43,758 bases of DNA from an uncultured Roseburia sp. (GCA_947088675.1 CAMUHN010000020.1:1-43758), one strand, 5' to 3'; shown: positions 1 to 9,400, counted from the first letter of the stretch. Translations and numbers: made by a program. The notes: generated by a model from the sequence alone, not told the origin.

Positions 1-559
1 AATCATATTCAAAATGGTTGCGTTCCAAGGTTGGAACCCACTCTGCGACAATATTACGGGTCAATTCGTTTAGATCACATATCTCAAAAGGAAAAATCTG
101 TTCTTTAGCGTCCAATTTCACCCATTCAAATAAGGTTTCTACAAAATTCTTTAAATGGTAGGCTTTTTCCATTGCAACACGGAGATATGCTTCTTTTTCG
201 TCCCCTGCCACAAGCCCGGTAGTAGCAGCTTCCAAATAACCAACTAACGATGCCAACGGTGTCTTAACATCATGTGAAAGACTTGTCATAAGCCGCTTAT
301 ATGCCTGTTCAGACTGTTTTTGCGAAACAAGTTGTGACTGATTTTTGACAGCAATTTCATTAACTGCATAGCAAATCCGTTTTGTCATATCACTTTTTCT
401 TGTCAACACACGACGGTTCGAATTTCCGGTTTTTATATCTTCAAGAGCTTCTCCGATAATAGATAGTTGTCCTCGTACACGCCTAAGTTTTGTGGCAAGA
501 AACAAGATAAATAAAAGTGCGATACAAAACGCAATCAACAAAAGCAGATTAACATTCAT
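1..559 (-). CDS. Sensor histidine kinase, N-terminal part (runs off window)
   Basis: The reading frame starts at the ATG at 559 behind a GGAGG site and stays open to the window edge (about 186 residues). One N-terminal membrane segment (about residues 4-22) is followed at once by a basic, HAMP-like linker and a dimerisation/phosphoacceptor helix with SLSHDVKTPLASLVGYLEA; the His is the expected autophosphorylation site. There is no extracellular sensor domain, so this resembles the short VanS-like or intramembrane-sensing kinases. The ATPase domain lies outside the window. The start is 14 nt after the stop of the upstream WYL gene on the same strand, so it is probably the third gene of that operon. 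A partner response regulator is not visible here. Confidence 0.85.
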   Translation of the reverse strand, partial: MNVNLLLLIAFCIALLFILFLATKLRRVRGQLSIIGEALEDIKTGNSNRRVLTRKSDMTKRICYAVNEIAVKNQSQLVSQKQSEQAYKRLMTSLSHDVKTPLASLVGYLEAATTGLVAGDEKEAYLRVAMEKAYHLKNFVETLFEWVKLDAKEQIFPFEICDLNELTRNIVAEWVPTLERNHFEYD

Positions 560-573
560 GTTATGCCTCCCTG

Positions 574-1545
574 TTAAAACGATACCGCATTAATTTCTGC
601 CTGCATTTGGAGACGCTCTTTCAGCTGTTTCAGGAAACTTTTATTTCCTGTTACTTTAATCACAGGGCCAAAAGACAACACCTCAATCAGCAGTTCTGTC
701 TCCATCTTTTTATTGTAAAAAATCTGGCATTCATAGGTAGAATCGTCAATTCTTCTCGTATTTTTTTCATAATTTGCAAAGTGAAGCATGGCTCTCTCCA
801 GTGCATTGCGTCTGTCCGTGATATGCAGTGTAACAGGCTCCGCATAATATGTACTTTTCAGTATTTTATTCAGATCAATTTCGCATGGATAAAATTTTTC
901 AATGGCATAAGCAGATCGGATACGGTCAAGATTCAGAATTTCCAGTTTCAGGTTATGTCTGTTTGTATCTTTAACGGCGATCAGACGAAATTTGTCGTTT
1001 TTTACAGAATATTCCAAGCGTGCAGGAATATAGTGGTGATGGATTCGATTTCCTGTTGGGGAGTTATAATCAATGTCTACATATTGTCTCTTTTTCTGAG
1101 CCGTGAGAAGAACGCGAAAAATACGGCGATAAGACTCCTCCGTGCAGGGATCGCCATCGGAAAAGCGATCGAAATAAAAAAAATGTTCCTGCTTAAAAAG
1201 CGGGGAGACATCTGCCAGAAGATGTTGCAGTTCCCGCAATTGCTGCGGTTCTAAAAAAAGTCCGATACGCGCGTCATAAAGCAGAGCTTTGAGATAAGAT
1301 TTTTGCAGAGAGGAAAGGGGCATCAGAAAGTCGGATTTTAATCTGGAAAGATATAATTCGCCGTCTTTTTGAAATAGATTCCAGGTTCCGTCTTCTATTT
1401 TTGGAACTACGGACAGCAGGCTTTCCTCAAACCCCTCAGCATGTATATAATCTGAAATCTCCCGAATGGTGAGAGATTCTTTTTGGCAGAGCAGTCGCCG
1501 CAGTACCTGATAATAACAGTTGTACAGTTCTGAAAATAATTCCAT
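574..1545 (-). CDS. WYL-domain transcriptional regulator (second of tandem pair)
   Basis: A protein of 323 residues. The N-terminal third is helical and consistent with a helix-turn-helix region. The middle contains a WYL-type core (KRQYVDIDYNSPTGNR, then a His-rich strand, IPARLEYSVKNDKFRLIAV), and the C-terminal part fits the WYL extension. WYL domains are ligand- or nucleic-acid-sensing modules of bacterial regulators. Its ATG overlaps the stop of the upstream WYL gene by one base (TAATG), which implies translational coupling. It shares overall layout with that neighbour, so the two may form a heteromeric regulator. The regulated target is unknown; the divergent rtcB and the kinase downstream are candidates by position only. 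Confidence 0.8.
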   Translation of the reverse strand: MELFSELYNCYYQVLRRLLCQKESLTIREISDYIHAEGFEESLLSVVPKIEDGTWNLFQKDGELYLSRLKSDFLMPLSSLQKSYLKALLYDARIGLFLEPQQLRELQHLLADVSPLFKQEHFFYFDRFSDGDPCTEESYRRIFRVLLTAQKKRQYVDIDYNSPTGNRIHHHYIPARLEYSVKNDKFRLIAVKDTNRHNLKLEILNLDRIRSAYAIEKFYPCEIDLNKILKSTYYAEPVTLHITDRRNALERAMLHFANYEKNTRRIDDSTYECQIFYNKKMETELLIEVLSFGPVIKVTGNKSFLKQLKERLQMQAEINAVSF

Positions 1546-2801
1546 TAAATATTCTCCTGATGTCTGGTTTCAATCTGATACATATGATACATTGTCTGTA
1601 AATCAACGCAGAAACGTTGTTCCACCGATTTGTCGGTGCATGTAAGCGATAGAATTCTGCCGGTAAATGTGCGGATCCAGGGCAGCATTTCATTGCAGTC
1701 AAAAGCAGTAGTTTCATATCGAACAACGGATTGATTTATGATTGTCACCGTGCCGTTTCGGCCTTCGCGGGAAAGACGTTCCACAATGTAATGTTCCGCA
1801 GGCAGACGGACGCGTATCGTCATGGTCAGTGTATCAAGGCGGTGTCCCTGATCATTCTGAAAGGACACGCCCCAGAGAAACGGACGGTTTTGTGCAAGGA
1901 GTTCCTGTAATTTGTCGTATTCCTCCGAAACAGTACAGGGAGAGGCCTGTTTGATGGAATCCAGGCGAAAACAGGTGAAACGTTTGTATGATTTTATATA
2001 TCCGCAGAGGAAACGGCGGCCGCTTCTGGTGCTGGAAAAGATTTGCAGCGGAGTGCAAAGAATGGTACGCGGATTTCCGTTTTTGAAGCTCTTCATTGCA
2101 AGGCGGACATCACATTTTTGATTCATGCATTGAATCAGAGAAAGCAGGATCTCCTCTTCCAATGTATGAACAAAAAAGCTGTGTTTGACACGAAAAATAC
2201 GGCGCTGGCAGTCCAGCTGGTCCAACAGTGTATTTCCGATCACTCCGAAACATTCGGCCAACTGGAAAAAAGAAAGCGCATCCGGCAGAGAGTCATTTGA
2301 TTTTAACCAGGAAGTGATTGTATGATCAATCGAATATAAAACGGTGTTTCCTTTCTTTTCCCTGATTAATACTCCTTCTTTTGTATAATTGTTACATTTT
2401 CGGCGTACTGTCTGTGCGTCAAACAGTGATTCATATTGGGTCAGCAGGGCGGCTGTGATGGACTCGGCTGTCATCCGGGAGCCGTCCATAAGCAGATCCA
2501 GAATAAAAAAGTGCAGGATAATATCATTGTCCGTAAAGCTTTTTGTTTTCCAAACACGAAACAGCGGATTGCTGTCCAGAAGATTACTGTCAATGGCAAG
2601 AGAAAGATTGATGCCGTTTGACACATAGTCTCTGCGGACATAGGGGCGAAGCCAGCTCTCTAATCGCCGTCTTTCATTGTCATAGGTCCTGGGGCTTTTT
2701 TCTTTAAATTCTTCCCTTGTTTTAAAGCCATAGACGAAAAAGTCGCGCACGTATTCTCGCGTTTTGGAAAAGTTTTTAATCAGTTCATGAAATCCGGACA
2801 T
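1545..2801 (-). CDS. WYL-domain transcriptional regulator (first of tandem pair)
   Basis: A protein of 418 residues starting at an ATG preceded by a run of G residues acting as the ribosome site. The N-terminal part (SGFHELIKNFSKTREYVRDF) and following region look like a DNA-binding head. The C-terminal half has the WYL-family order: a strand set around TILCTPLQIFSSTRSGRRFL, GYIKSYKRFTCFRLDSI, then a WYL extension. It heads the minus-strand operon WYL-WYL-kinase and is divergent from rtcB across about 170 nt. Tandem WYL pairs of this size occur in Lachnospiraceae genomes (recalled, not checked). No ligand or target can be read from the sequence. Confidence 0.75.
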   Translation of the reverse strand: MSGFHELIKNFSKTREYVRDFFVYGFKTREEFKEKSPRTYDNERRRLESWLRPYVRRDYVSNGINLSLAIDSNLLDSNPLFRVWKTKSFTDNDIILHFFILDLLMDGSRMTAESITAALLTQYESLFDAQTVRRKCNNYTKEGVLIREKKGNTVLYSIDHTITSWLKSNDSLPDALSFFQLAECFGVIGNTLLDQLDCQRRIFRVKHSFFVHTLEEEILLSLIQCMNQKCDVRLAMKSFKNGNPRTILCTPLQIFSSTRSGRRFLCGYIKSYKRFTCFRLDSIKQASPCTVSEEYDKLQELLAQNRPFLWGVSFQNDQGHRLDTLTMTIRVRLPAEHYIVERLSREGRNGTVTIINQSVVRYETTAFDCNEMLPWIRTFTGRILSLTCTDKSVEQRFCVDLQTMYHMYQIETRHQENI

Positions 2802-2850
2802 ACTACCCCCCCATTTTGCGGTCTAAATCACAGCTTAAATCAACAAAATA

Positions 2851-2859
2851 AGTATAACA
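2851..2859 (-). promoter_or_regulatory. Extended -10 for the WYL-WYL-kinase operon
   Basis: On the minus strand the sequence reads TGTTATACT, an extended -10 element about 50 nt upstream of the WYL start at 2801. No good -35 is visible, as is common for extended -10 promoters. Confidence 0.4.
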
Positions 2860-2927
2860 TATTTTTGGGAAAATATGTCTTAGAATGTTCGCAGCTTTTT
2901 TGAAATGATTTGATGGAAAAGTTTGGA

Positions 2928-2933
2928 TATAAT
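2928..2933 (+). promoter_or_regulatory. -10 element for rtcB
   Basis: TATAAT lies 40 nt upstream of the chosen rtcB start. A TTGAAA lies upstream but with a spacer of about 22 nt, so the -35 is uncertain and an activator may be needed. Confidence 0.4.
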
Positions 2934-2973
2934 CATTTTATCAAATAAGGAAAGAATCAGGGAGGCACAGGTT

Positions 2974-4206
2974 ATGTTTGTATTAAATAACGAAAACACA
3001 AAATTTCCGATTAAAGTATGGTTGGAAAGTGAAACAGAATTGGAGGAAAATTGTCTGGAGCAGGCCTATCATCTCTCGCAGCTTCCGTTTCTTCATAAAT
3101 GGGTATGTCTGATGCCTGATACCCATGCGGGAAAGGGAATGCCGATCGGAGGCGTGATTGCGTTAAAAGATGTGGTCATTCCAAATGCAGTTGGAGTAGA
3201 TATCGGCTGCGGTATGGATTTTATCCCGACGAATATACGCGCGGAGGATATCCGGGAAGTTCAGACAGGGAACGGTACGCTGGTACAGTCAATCATCGGT
3301 AATATTATGCGTACAATCCCGTTAAATACGGAGCGATATAAAATGCCACAGGTGTCTGAGACACTTGATCAGGCAAAAAAAGAAATGGACAAATACGAAA
3401 AAAATCAGGAATTGATACCGTTGATTGACGACGGATATTTTCAGACAGGCAGTCTGGGAGGCGGAAATCATTTTATTGAACTGCAGGAGGACCAGGACGG
3501 GTACCTGTGTATTATGCTGCATTCCGGAAGTCGTCATCTTGGAAAAGCAATCTGTGATTATTTTCACCAGAAAGCGCGAGTATTAAACAGGACATGGTAC
3601 AGCGAAGTGAATGATGAATTTTGTCTGGCATTTCTTCCGGTATCGTCAGAGGAAGGAATGCAGTATATTAACTGGATGAATCTTGCATTGGATTACGCGT
3701 TTGAGAATCGAGCGCATATGCTGGAAAAGACATGTGATATTGTGAAGCAGCAGATTGAAAAACATTTGGGGCATGCTGTTGTATTTGGAGATGAGATCAA
3801 CTGCCATCACAATTATGCGTCATTCGAACGTCATTATGGCGCAGACGTCTGGGTGCACCGCAAGGGGGCAACAAGAGTGCGCAGCGGGGAGAAAGCTGTG
3901 ATACCGGGCGCGATGGGGTCGTACAGTTATGTGGTCGAAGGAGAAGGAAACAGGGAATCGTTTTGTACTTCGTCGCATGGCGCAGGAAGAAGTTATTCAA
4001 GAACCGGTGCGATGGAAGCGTTTTCCGTAGAGAAAGTGATGGTGGATTTAAAAGAGCAGGGGATCGTACTGGGCAAGCGAAAGAAAAACGACGTGCCGGA
4101 AGAATGCCGTTTTGCCTATAAAGATATCGAAAATGTGATGAGGCAACAGGCAGATCTGGTCATGCCAGTCAGAAGATTACGTACTGTAGGCGTAGTAAAA
4201 GGATAA
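2974..4206 (+). CDS. rtcB: RtcB-family RNA ligase / RNA repair protein
   Basis: RtcB joins RNA 3'-phosphate or 2',3'-cyclic phosphate ends to 5'-OH ends using GTP and manganese. The 410-residue protein has the family markers in order: MPDTHAGKGMPIGGV, GVDIGCGMDF (metal-binding Cys), GGGNHFIEL, HSGSRHLG, GDEINCHHNYASF, HRKGATR, and near the C-terminus SSHGAGRSYSR, whose His matches the guanylylated residue. I start at 2974 because GGGAGG lies just upstream; an in-frame ATG 51 nt earlier has no ribosome site. Length is normal for the compact bacterial type. It is alone on its strand, divergent from two WYL regulators, with no archease or RtcA nearby, so its physiological RNA target is unknown. 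Confidence 0.95.
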   Translation: MFVLNNENTKFPIKVWLESETELEENCLEQAYHLSQLPFLHKWVCLMPDTHAGKGMPIGGVIALKDVVIPNAVGVDIGCGMDFIPTNIRAEDIREVQTGNGTLVQSIIGNIMRTIPLNTERYKMPQVSETLDQAKKEMDKYEKNQELIPLIDDGYFQTGSLGGGNHFIELQEDQDGYLCIMLHSGSRHLGKAICDYFHQKARVLNRTWYSEVNDEFCLAFLPVSSEEGMQYINWMNLALDYAFENRAHMLEKTCDIVKQQIEKHLGHAVVFGDEINCHHNYASFERHYGADVWVHRKGATRVRSGEKAVIPGAMGSYSYVVEGEGNRESFCTSSHGAGRSYSRTGAMEAFSVEKVMVDLKEQGIVLGKRKKNDVPEECRFAYKDIENVMRQQADLVMPVRRLRTVGVVKG

Positions 4207-4394
4207 ATAAAACAGCCGGCACAGTAAATTTATAACCCGATCGACGCTGCTGCGACGGAAGAACCAAATCCAGGAAAAGTGCATATATATAAAAGAATAA
4301 TAATTTTGCCTGTTTTATTATTATAGAAATGATTCTTGACAAACAGGATAAAATATGCGTCACTTCAGGCAGTACCACAGCAAGGAGGGACAAA

Positions 4395-5759
4395 ATGGGG
4401 ATTCAGCTGGTATGGGAAAACAGATTTAATATAGGTGTAGAGATCATTGACAGGGAACACAGGAAACTTTTTAAGATTATAAACAAATTATTGAAATTCA
4501 GCGAACAGGAAGAAAAAAGTACATGGGTTTGCAGAGAGGGAATCAAATACTTCAAAGAACATGCGGCAAAGCATTTTGCTGAGGAGGAAGATTATATGGC
4601 TTCCATTTCCTATCAGGGACTTAAGATGCATAAGCGCATACATGAGGATTTTCGTCTGTGCACGATTCCGGCGCTGGAAAAAGAATTAAAACAGACCGAC
4701 TATTCCAAAGACGCGATCAGCCATTTCTTAGGCGTCTGTGTCGGATGGCTGGTTTCACATACACTGACGGAAGATCATGCGATCGTGGAAAACGGAACCG
4801 GAAAATGGGAAAATCTCTTGCCAAAAGAGGAACAGACAGCCGTGACACAGGAAATCGAACGCTTTGCAGGCGATATGTTTCAATTGGAGCCGCGGCTGGT
4901 CAGTGAATGTTATGACGGGGAAAAATTTGGCAACGGTATTTATTACCGGCTGACCTATGCGACTGAGGAGGGTGATCAGCAGGAGTTTATTCTGATTTTT
5001 GAGGAAAAACTGTTGATTCGCTCCGTTGGGAAACTGATTGGGAGCCGCTCAAAACAATTGGACGTTATGTTGATGAATGCATCCAGATTTGTTGTGAGAC
5101 AGTTTGTAGAGCGTATTCGGAGAAATTTCACGGATGCAGAGCGTTACCGGATGGAAGGAGAAAACCTGCTGTCCTTTGAGCAATTTTCGCATACTTTTTC
5201 AAAACATCAGCCGCAGTACAGCCTTTTGTTTGATACGGGCGCGGGTTATTTTGCATATTGTGCGATGTCGCCGCATCTTGTATCCGGCAGAAACCGCCGT
5301 TCTTTCAAAGAAGAAACGGCTGCATTAGAAGTAAAGGAATATCTGTCGAAGAATCAGCAAGAGCGCAGCAGCCAGAAGAATAAGATACTTGTGGTTGATG
5401 ACTCGGATGTGGTGCGGCAGGCAATGAAGGGTCTGCTGCAGGGCGATTATCAGGTAGCGCTTGCCAATTCGGGATTGTCAGCATTTCGGTCGATAACGCT
5501 TGACCGGCCTGATCTTGTCCTGTTGGACTATAATATGCCATTGTGCGACGGAGCGCAGGTTTTGGAAATGATACGTTCGGAAAAGGAATTTGCGTCTGTG
5601 CCGGTGATTTTTCTGACAGGAAAAGGAGACAAGACAAGTATCAGCAAAGTAATCCCGCTGAAACCGGACGGGTATTTGCTGAAGCGTTCAAAACCGGAAG
5701 AAATCAAAAGAAGTATAGACCTTTTCTTCAATAAGAAAAAAGAGATAAAAATACAGTAG
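4395..5759 (+). CDS. Hemerythrin domain - middle domain - response regulator receiver protein
   Basis: A 454-residue soluble three-part protein. Residues 1-135 form a bacteriohemerythrin with the full di-iron ligand pattern (H22, H56/H60, E64, H79-xxx-H83, H122-xxxx-D127), so it probably binds O2 or NO. Residues about 150-315 form an alpha/beta domain I cannot name with certainty; its layout is reminiscent of CheX/CheC-like phosphatases. Residues 328-445 are a receiver domain with D335/D336, phosphoacceptor D378, T408 and K430. The start at 4395 follows AAGGAGGG; the longer in-frame ATG at 4329 lacks a site. No output DNA-binding domain is present. A chemoreceptor gene lies nearby on the other strand, which fits a redox-to-signalling role (inference). 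Confidence 0.85.
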   Translation: MGIQLVWENRFNIGVEIIDREHRKLFKIINKLLKFSEQEEKSTWVCREGIKYFKEHAAKHFAEEEDYMASISYQGLKMHKRIHEDFRLCTIPALEKELKQTDYSKDAISHFLGVCVGWLVSHTLTEDHAIVENGTGKWENLLPKEEQTAVTQEIERFAGDMFQLEPRLVSECYDGEKFGNGIYYRLTYATEEGDQQEFILIFEEKLLIRSVGKLIGSRSKQLDVMLMNASRFVVRQFVERIRRNFTDAERYRMEGENLLSFEQFSHTFSKHQPQYSLLFDTGAGYFAYCAMSPHLVSGRNRRSFKEETAALEVKEYLSKNQQERSSQKNKILVVDDSDVVRQAMKGLLQGDYQVALANSGLSAFRSITLDRPDLVLLDYNMPLCDGAQVLEMIRSEKEFASVPVIFLTGKGDKTSISKVIPLKPDGYLLKRSKPEEIKRSIDLFFNKKKEIKIQ

Positions 5760-5772
5760 ACGAAAGCACAAG

Positions 5773-5815
5773 GGTATCCGTTGCCGAAAGAGGAATTACA
5801 GCCGGCAGCGGGTAT
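5773..5815 (+). terminator. Hairpin after the hemerythrin-receiver gene
   Basis: TATCCGTTGCCG pairs with CGGCAGCGGGTA (12 bp including wobbles) just after the stop at 5759. It is not followed by a T run, so it may stabilise the mRNA 3' end rather than terminate. The same arms create a direct repeat GGGTATCC at both ends. Confidence 0.35.
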
Positions 5816-5901
5816 CCAAAAAAGGGAGAGTTAACGCATCGTGCGTTATGAGTTTGTGTATCATGCGGCCAGGAGGACAATGCAAATCGAAATATAAAAC
5901 A

Positions 5902-6333
5902 TTATTCAACGATTATTACATTGGAATCGCCCTTTTTTGCCTGTATGATAACGGCTTCGGATAATTTTTTGAAATTATCGCCGGAGCTGGTGGCGCCGCT
6001 TATGGTATCAATCGTATCCGGAGTCTGTGATTCCAATAGCTGTGCGACATAGTTTCTTGTATACTCATTTGGATAAGTTCCTGAAACAGGAGCCATATTT
6101 CTCATATAGGCATTATCCCATGCTTTGATATAACCGCTCGCATCTTTGGCATTAAACTCTGCATAAACAATCGTTCCGTCTTTTACCATAATACAGAGGT
6201 ATTCTTTCCAACCATGAGAGTAGTCGGACATTTTTGCCGTATAAAATCCGTCTTTCATTTTAGAACCGGCGCTGCACCCGCTAAGAGAGAGCGCTGTCAG
6301 AAGCAGAAAAATTATAAGTGCAAATTTTTTCAT
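5902..6333 (-). CDS. FMN-binding (FMN_bind) lipoprotein
   Basis: A 143-residue exported lipoprotein. Residues 1-20 form a lipoprotein signal peptide ending in LSGC (lipidated Cys20). Residues 25-143 are an FMN_bind domain with DTISGATSS at 109-117; Thr115 is the expected site for covalent FMN attachment by an ApbE-type transferase. Such proteins pass electrons outside the membrane. The start at 6333 follows GGAGGTG; the upstream GTG codon has no site. It starts 14 nt after the chemoreceptor stop on the same strand, so the two are probably co-transcribed. No ApbE or Rnf genes are in the window. Confidence 0.88.
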   Translation of the reverse strand: MKKFALIIFLLLTALSLSGCSAGSKMKDGFYTAKMSDYSHGWKEYLCIMVKDGTIVYAEFNAKDASGYIKAWDNAYMRNMAPVSGTYPNEYTRNYVAQLLESQTPDTIDTISGATSSGDNFKKLSEAVIIQAKKGDSNVIIVE

Positions 6334-6347
6334 GAGAAACACCTCCG

Positions 6348-8312
6348 TCAGACAGATTGTTTTATTTTAACGCGTGATACATATTCGTGCAGACTTTCCG
6401 ACTGCGCCAGAGAATTTGCGGCTGTCTCATTTGTCTCTACCGCGAGCAGTCTGTTTTCATCAGCAATTTCTTTCAGGGAGGAAAGCTGGCTGGCAACCAG
6501 GGCGACTGCTGTCGTCTGTTCCTCTGCGGTAGAAAAGAGATGCTTTGAAATTTGCAGGTAACTGCGGGTTACGTTTTGTATCTCCTGAAAAGCCCGTGCG
6601 GTGTCGTCTGCCGTTTTTAATCCCTCCTGTATAATGGCGGCAGAGTTTTGGATAATGGTGTCGGTCTGTTTGAGAGCATCGCTTGTCTGTTGGGAAAGCT
6701 GACCGATTTCCGATGCGACGACTGCGAATCCGCGGCCGGATTCCCCGGCTCTGGCCGCTTCGATGGAGGCGTTTAGAGACAGCAGGTTCGTCTGGCTTGA
6801 AATAGCGTCAATCATTCGGCTGATTTTTGAGATTTCTTCCACCGCATCATGGATTTTATTCATTGTTTTAAGCATACTCTGCATATAACTGTTTCCAAGC
6901 GCAGTTTTTTTTGCGGCGTTTTCGGAATAAGTTTCGATCAGGCTTACATTTTCTTTGTTTTTATCAATGGAAGCCGTGATTGCCTCCATACTCCCGCCAA
7001 GCTGCATCAGAAGCGTTTCCTGGTTTTGGGAGCCTTCGTGCAGCCGCCTGGCGTAGTCGGATACGTTTATTGAATTTTTGTTGACCTCGTTGGAGGAATC
7101 ATTCATTTGCAGCATTGTATTATTTAAAGACGTCGCGATCAAAACCAGTGAATCATGTATGGAGGAAAAGTCCCCGCAAAAATGATCCGGGATTTCAATT
7201 GTGTAGTCACCGGAAGAAAGGGCGCCAAGCGAACTTTCAATGTCCTGTATGTATCCGTTTAAGCTTTCGACTGTACGGGCAAGAGATTTTGTCAGTGTTT
7301 TTGTCTCGGTATTTTCTTCCGAGAGTTCAACGGCCTCCGACAGATTTCCCTCTGCCAGACCCTGCAGGCGGTTTGTGACAAGTAAAAGGGAGGCGGAGAT
7401 TTTATCTGCAGCCGGCGTAATCACAGCGGCTGCCAGGGCTAAAAGTAACAGAGAAAGCAGGATACAGATTACAAGCGAGAAATATGACGTGCTCATAAAA
7501 TCCGATTGCGGTGCATAAATCAGCAGGGTCCAATTGGTACCGGGTATGGGCGCATAGCCGCAATAATGCTTTGCATGAGATCGTATCATAATGCCGGAGC
7601 CTGTCTGGTTAGACAGAACTTTTTCAAAAATTCCCGTGTTTTTGCGCGACGGATATAGCTCGAACATACTTTCCTGTTGTATCACATGTTCTATATACCT
7701 GTCACCGATAATTTTCCCCTCTTCATTTACGATACATGCGCTTCCGGAATTACCGGCAATGAGCATGCTTAAAACATCGTTTAAAAGGTCATATTTGTAG
7801 CTTCCGACCAGGTAGCATATTACTTCATCGTTGGATTTTACCGCAGCTGCGACGCATAGCTGCAATATGTTATTATCATAGTAGGGCTCGCCGATTACGA
7901 TGCTGTTGGTTTGTGTCAGACTGGAGTAATATCTGGTGTCGGAAATGTTTTCCGGCGCGTTTTTGTCTCCGTATAGTTTCTTACCGGACAGGTCGTAGGC
8001 GCAAAGCCAGACAAATTCGATCTGCAGCTTGATTTCTTCAAAAAGTAACTGCCGTGTTTCGTTATCATAGCTGTTTTCTGAAAATGCGGTTTCCTGCGAG
8101 AGATTGTACATGCGTTCTGTCAGAAGATGAAGATTGGAACTGATATTCTGGGACGCAATCCGCGCCGTGATCTGCATGTTATCCAGTAATATGGTGTTTG
8201 TGGAACGTATGCTTCCGACAGACATGATCGTAACGATCAGAATAGCCAGCAGAATGGAAGATGCCATAACATAGAAAATAATTTTTTGCTTGAGGCTGCG
8301 AAGTTTTTTCAT
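6348..8312 (-). CDS. Methyl-accepting chemotaxis protein
   Basis: A 654-residue membrane chemoreceptor. It has an N-terminal membrane segment (about 10-33), an extracellular region of about 250 residues consistent with a dCache ligand-binding domain, a second membrane segment (about 280-300), a HAMP region, and a long cytoplasmic signalling coil whose hairpin tip reads [21 protein letters not shown], the CheA/CheW contact site. I start at 8312 because AAGGAGA precedes it; the longer frame from 8372 has no site. It is followed 14 nt later by the FMN-binding lipoprotein. The ligand cannot be read from the sequence; the redox-protein neighbours hint at an electron acceptor or oxygen signal (inference). 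Confidence 0.93.
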   Translation of the reverse strand: MKKLRSLKQKIIFYVMASSILLAILIVTIMSVGSIRSTNTILLDNMQITARIASQNISSNLHLLTERMYNLSQETAFSENSYDNETRQLLFEEIKLQIEFVWLCAYDLSGKKLYGDKNAPENISDTRYYSSLTQTNSIVIGEPYYDNNILQLCVAAAVKSNDEVICYLVGSYKYDLLNDVLSMLIAGNSGSACIVNEEGKIIGDRYIEHVIQQESMFELYPSRKNTGIFEKVLSNQTGSGIMIRSHAKHYCGYAPIPGTNWTLLIYAPQSDFMSTSYFSLVICILLSLLLLALAAAVITPAADKISASLLLVTNRLQGLAEGNLSEAVELSEENTETKTLTKSLARTVESLNGYIQDIESSLGALSSGDYTIEIPDHFCGDFSSIHDSLVLIATSLNNTMLQMNDSSNEVNKNSINVSDYARRLHEGSQNQETLLMQLGGSMEAITASIDKNKENVSLIETYSENAAKKTALGNSYMQSMLKTMNKIHDAVEEISKISRMIDAISSQTNLLSLNASIEAARAGESGRGFAVVASEIGQLSQQTSDALKQTDTIIQNSAAIIQEGLKTADDTARAFQEIQNVTRSYLQISKHLFSTAEEQTTAVALVASQLSSLKEIADENRLLAVETNETAANSLAQSESLHEYVSRVKIKQSV

Positions 8313-8412
8313 TTCAAAAATCTCCTTATCATGATATTGCATTGATAATGCCGCGACAAAATATGATTTCATATCCTTATTTTAACACAGACGGTATTAT
8401 TTGGCAAAGTAA

Positions 8413-8439
8413 ACTTTTTCCCTGTTGCAACATATGATA
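8413..8439 (+). promoter_or_regulatory. Putative sigma-K-type promoter for the LysM gene
   Basis: AC at 8413-8414, a 16-nt spacer, and CATATGATA at 8431-8439 match the mother-cell sigma-K pattern (AC, about 16, CATAnnnTA). The same pattern with the same spacing lies before dpaA. Confidence 0.45.
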
Positions 8440-8477
8440 AACAGAAGATCAATTGGCAGAAAATGCAGGAATAAAAA

Positions 8478-9302
8478 ATGATGATGTGTCAGAAAAAAAT
8501 CACACATACTATAGAAGCGGGCGATACACTTTACAAACTTTCGAAAAAATACGATACAACAGTAACGGATCTGATACTGGGGAATCCCGGCGCCAATCCT
8601 TATAATCTGCGGATCGGAATGCAGCTTCGCGTATGTCCGGGAGTAAAATATCTGGAATCCATGACACGGGGAATGCAAAATAACAGTACAGTACAAAGTG
8701 TGCCGAATGTTGAACAGACAACGGGACAGAAAATAATGGCGGAACCAATGCTTCCTCAGAATACCGTGCAGGAGACGCAGACCTGCCGCGAGACAGACGA
8801 GATGCGCCAGGTGCTTGATCAGATGCGTTTTTCCTGGTTGAGTCAGATATACTGGATCCGTATGTATCTGATGAGCGTGATGGTACAGGCGAAAGATATG
8901 CAGGATGTTGAGGAGCGTATGTTGGAGACGGCGGATGAGCTGACGGATGCATATCAGGATTATCTTCCGGCTCATATTTTAAAGCAGCTGCATGATCTGT
9001 TTTTAAATCAGACAGAGCTGATCGGGGAGGGTGTGCGCTTAATCTGTGACGGAAAAAAATGCAATTATCAGGCATGGCAGGAGAATGCGGATTTGCTTAC
9101 AGAATTGTTTGTACAGCAGAATCCATATTATGGAAACGATACGGTTCACAACATGCTGTTTAACTATCTGGATATGACACATGAGGAGATTGAGGAGCAA
9201 AAAGACGGAAAATATGGCAAGAGTATCACAACATTTGCAGATCTTGAGGAACAGGTAATGAAAATGGCTGATTTTCTGGCCCAGGGATTGTTTGAGGATT
9301 AA
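8478..9302 (+). CDS. LysM-domain protein without signal peptide
   Basis: A 274-residue protein with one N-terminal LysM domain (about residues 8-54: HTIEAGDTLYKLSKKYD, then LRIGMQLRVCPG), a polar linker (55-105) and a helical C-terminal part (about 110-274) that I do not recognise. LysM binds N-acetylglucosamine polymers such as peptidoglycan or spore cortex. There is no signal peptide or membrane segment. That is unusual for a wall-binding protein but normal for spore-coat LysM proteins such as SafA and SpoVID, which are made in the mother cell. The upstream sigma-K-like element and the nearby dpaAB genes support a spore role (inference). The ribosome site is weak. Confidence 0.75.
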   Translation: MMMCQKKITHTIEAGDTLYKLSKKYDTTVTDLILGNPGANPYNLRIGMQLRVCPGVKYLESMTRGMQNNSTVQSVPNVEQTTGQKIMAEPMLPQNTVQETQTCRETDEMRQVLDQMRFSWLSQIYWIRMYLMSVMVQAKDMQDVEERMLETADELTDAYQDYLPAHILKQLHDLFLNQTELIGEGVRLICDGKKCNYQAWQENADLLTELFVQQNPYYGNDTVHNMLFNYLDMTHEEIEEQKDGKYGKSITTFADLEEQVMKMADFLAQGLFED

Positions 9303-9315
9303 AATAAAAAAAGGT

Positions 9316-9343
9316 TTGACGCGGACGTCTTTTATGATAAGAT
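9316..9343 (+). promoter_or_regulatory. Sigma-A-type promoter of the aspartate kinase gene
   Basis: TTGACG, a 16-nt spacer, then TAAGAT. The leader to the start at 9401 is only about 50 nt, too short for a lysine riboswitch. Confidence 0.5.
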
Positions 9344-9400
9344 AGAGCAGACGGTATTTACCGGACAGAACTGGGTATGCAATTGGAGGAGCGAAAGAAA

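Noticed and set aside
607-1254. 215-codon plus-strand frame opposite the second WYL gene
   Set aside because: It is a shadow of a well-supported minus-strand gene, with a low-complexity, Phe/Ile-rich translation and no ribosome site.
9303-9400. Lysine riboswitch in front of aspartate kinase
   Set aside because: The predicted leader is about 50 nt, far too short, and no expected hairpins are seen.
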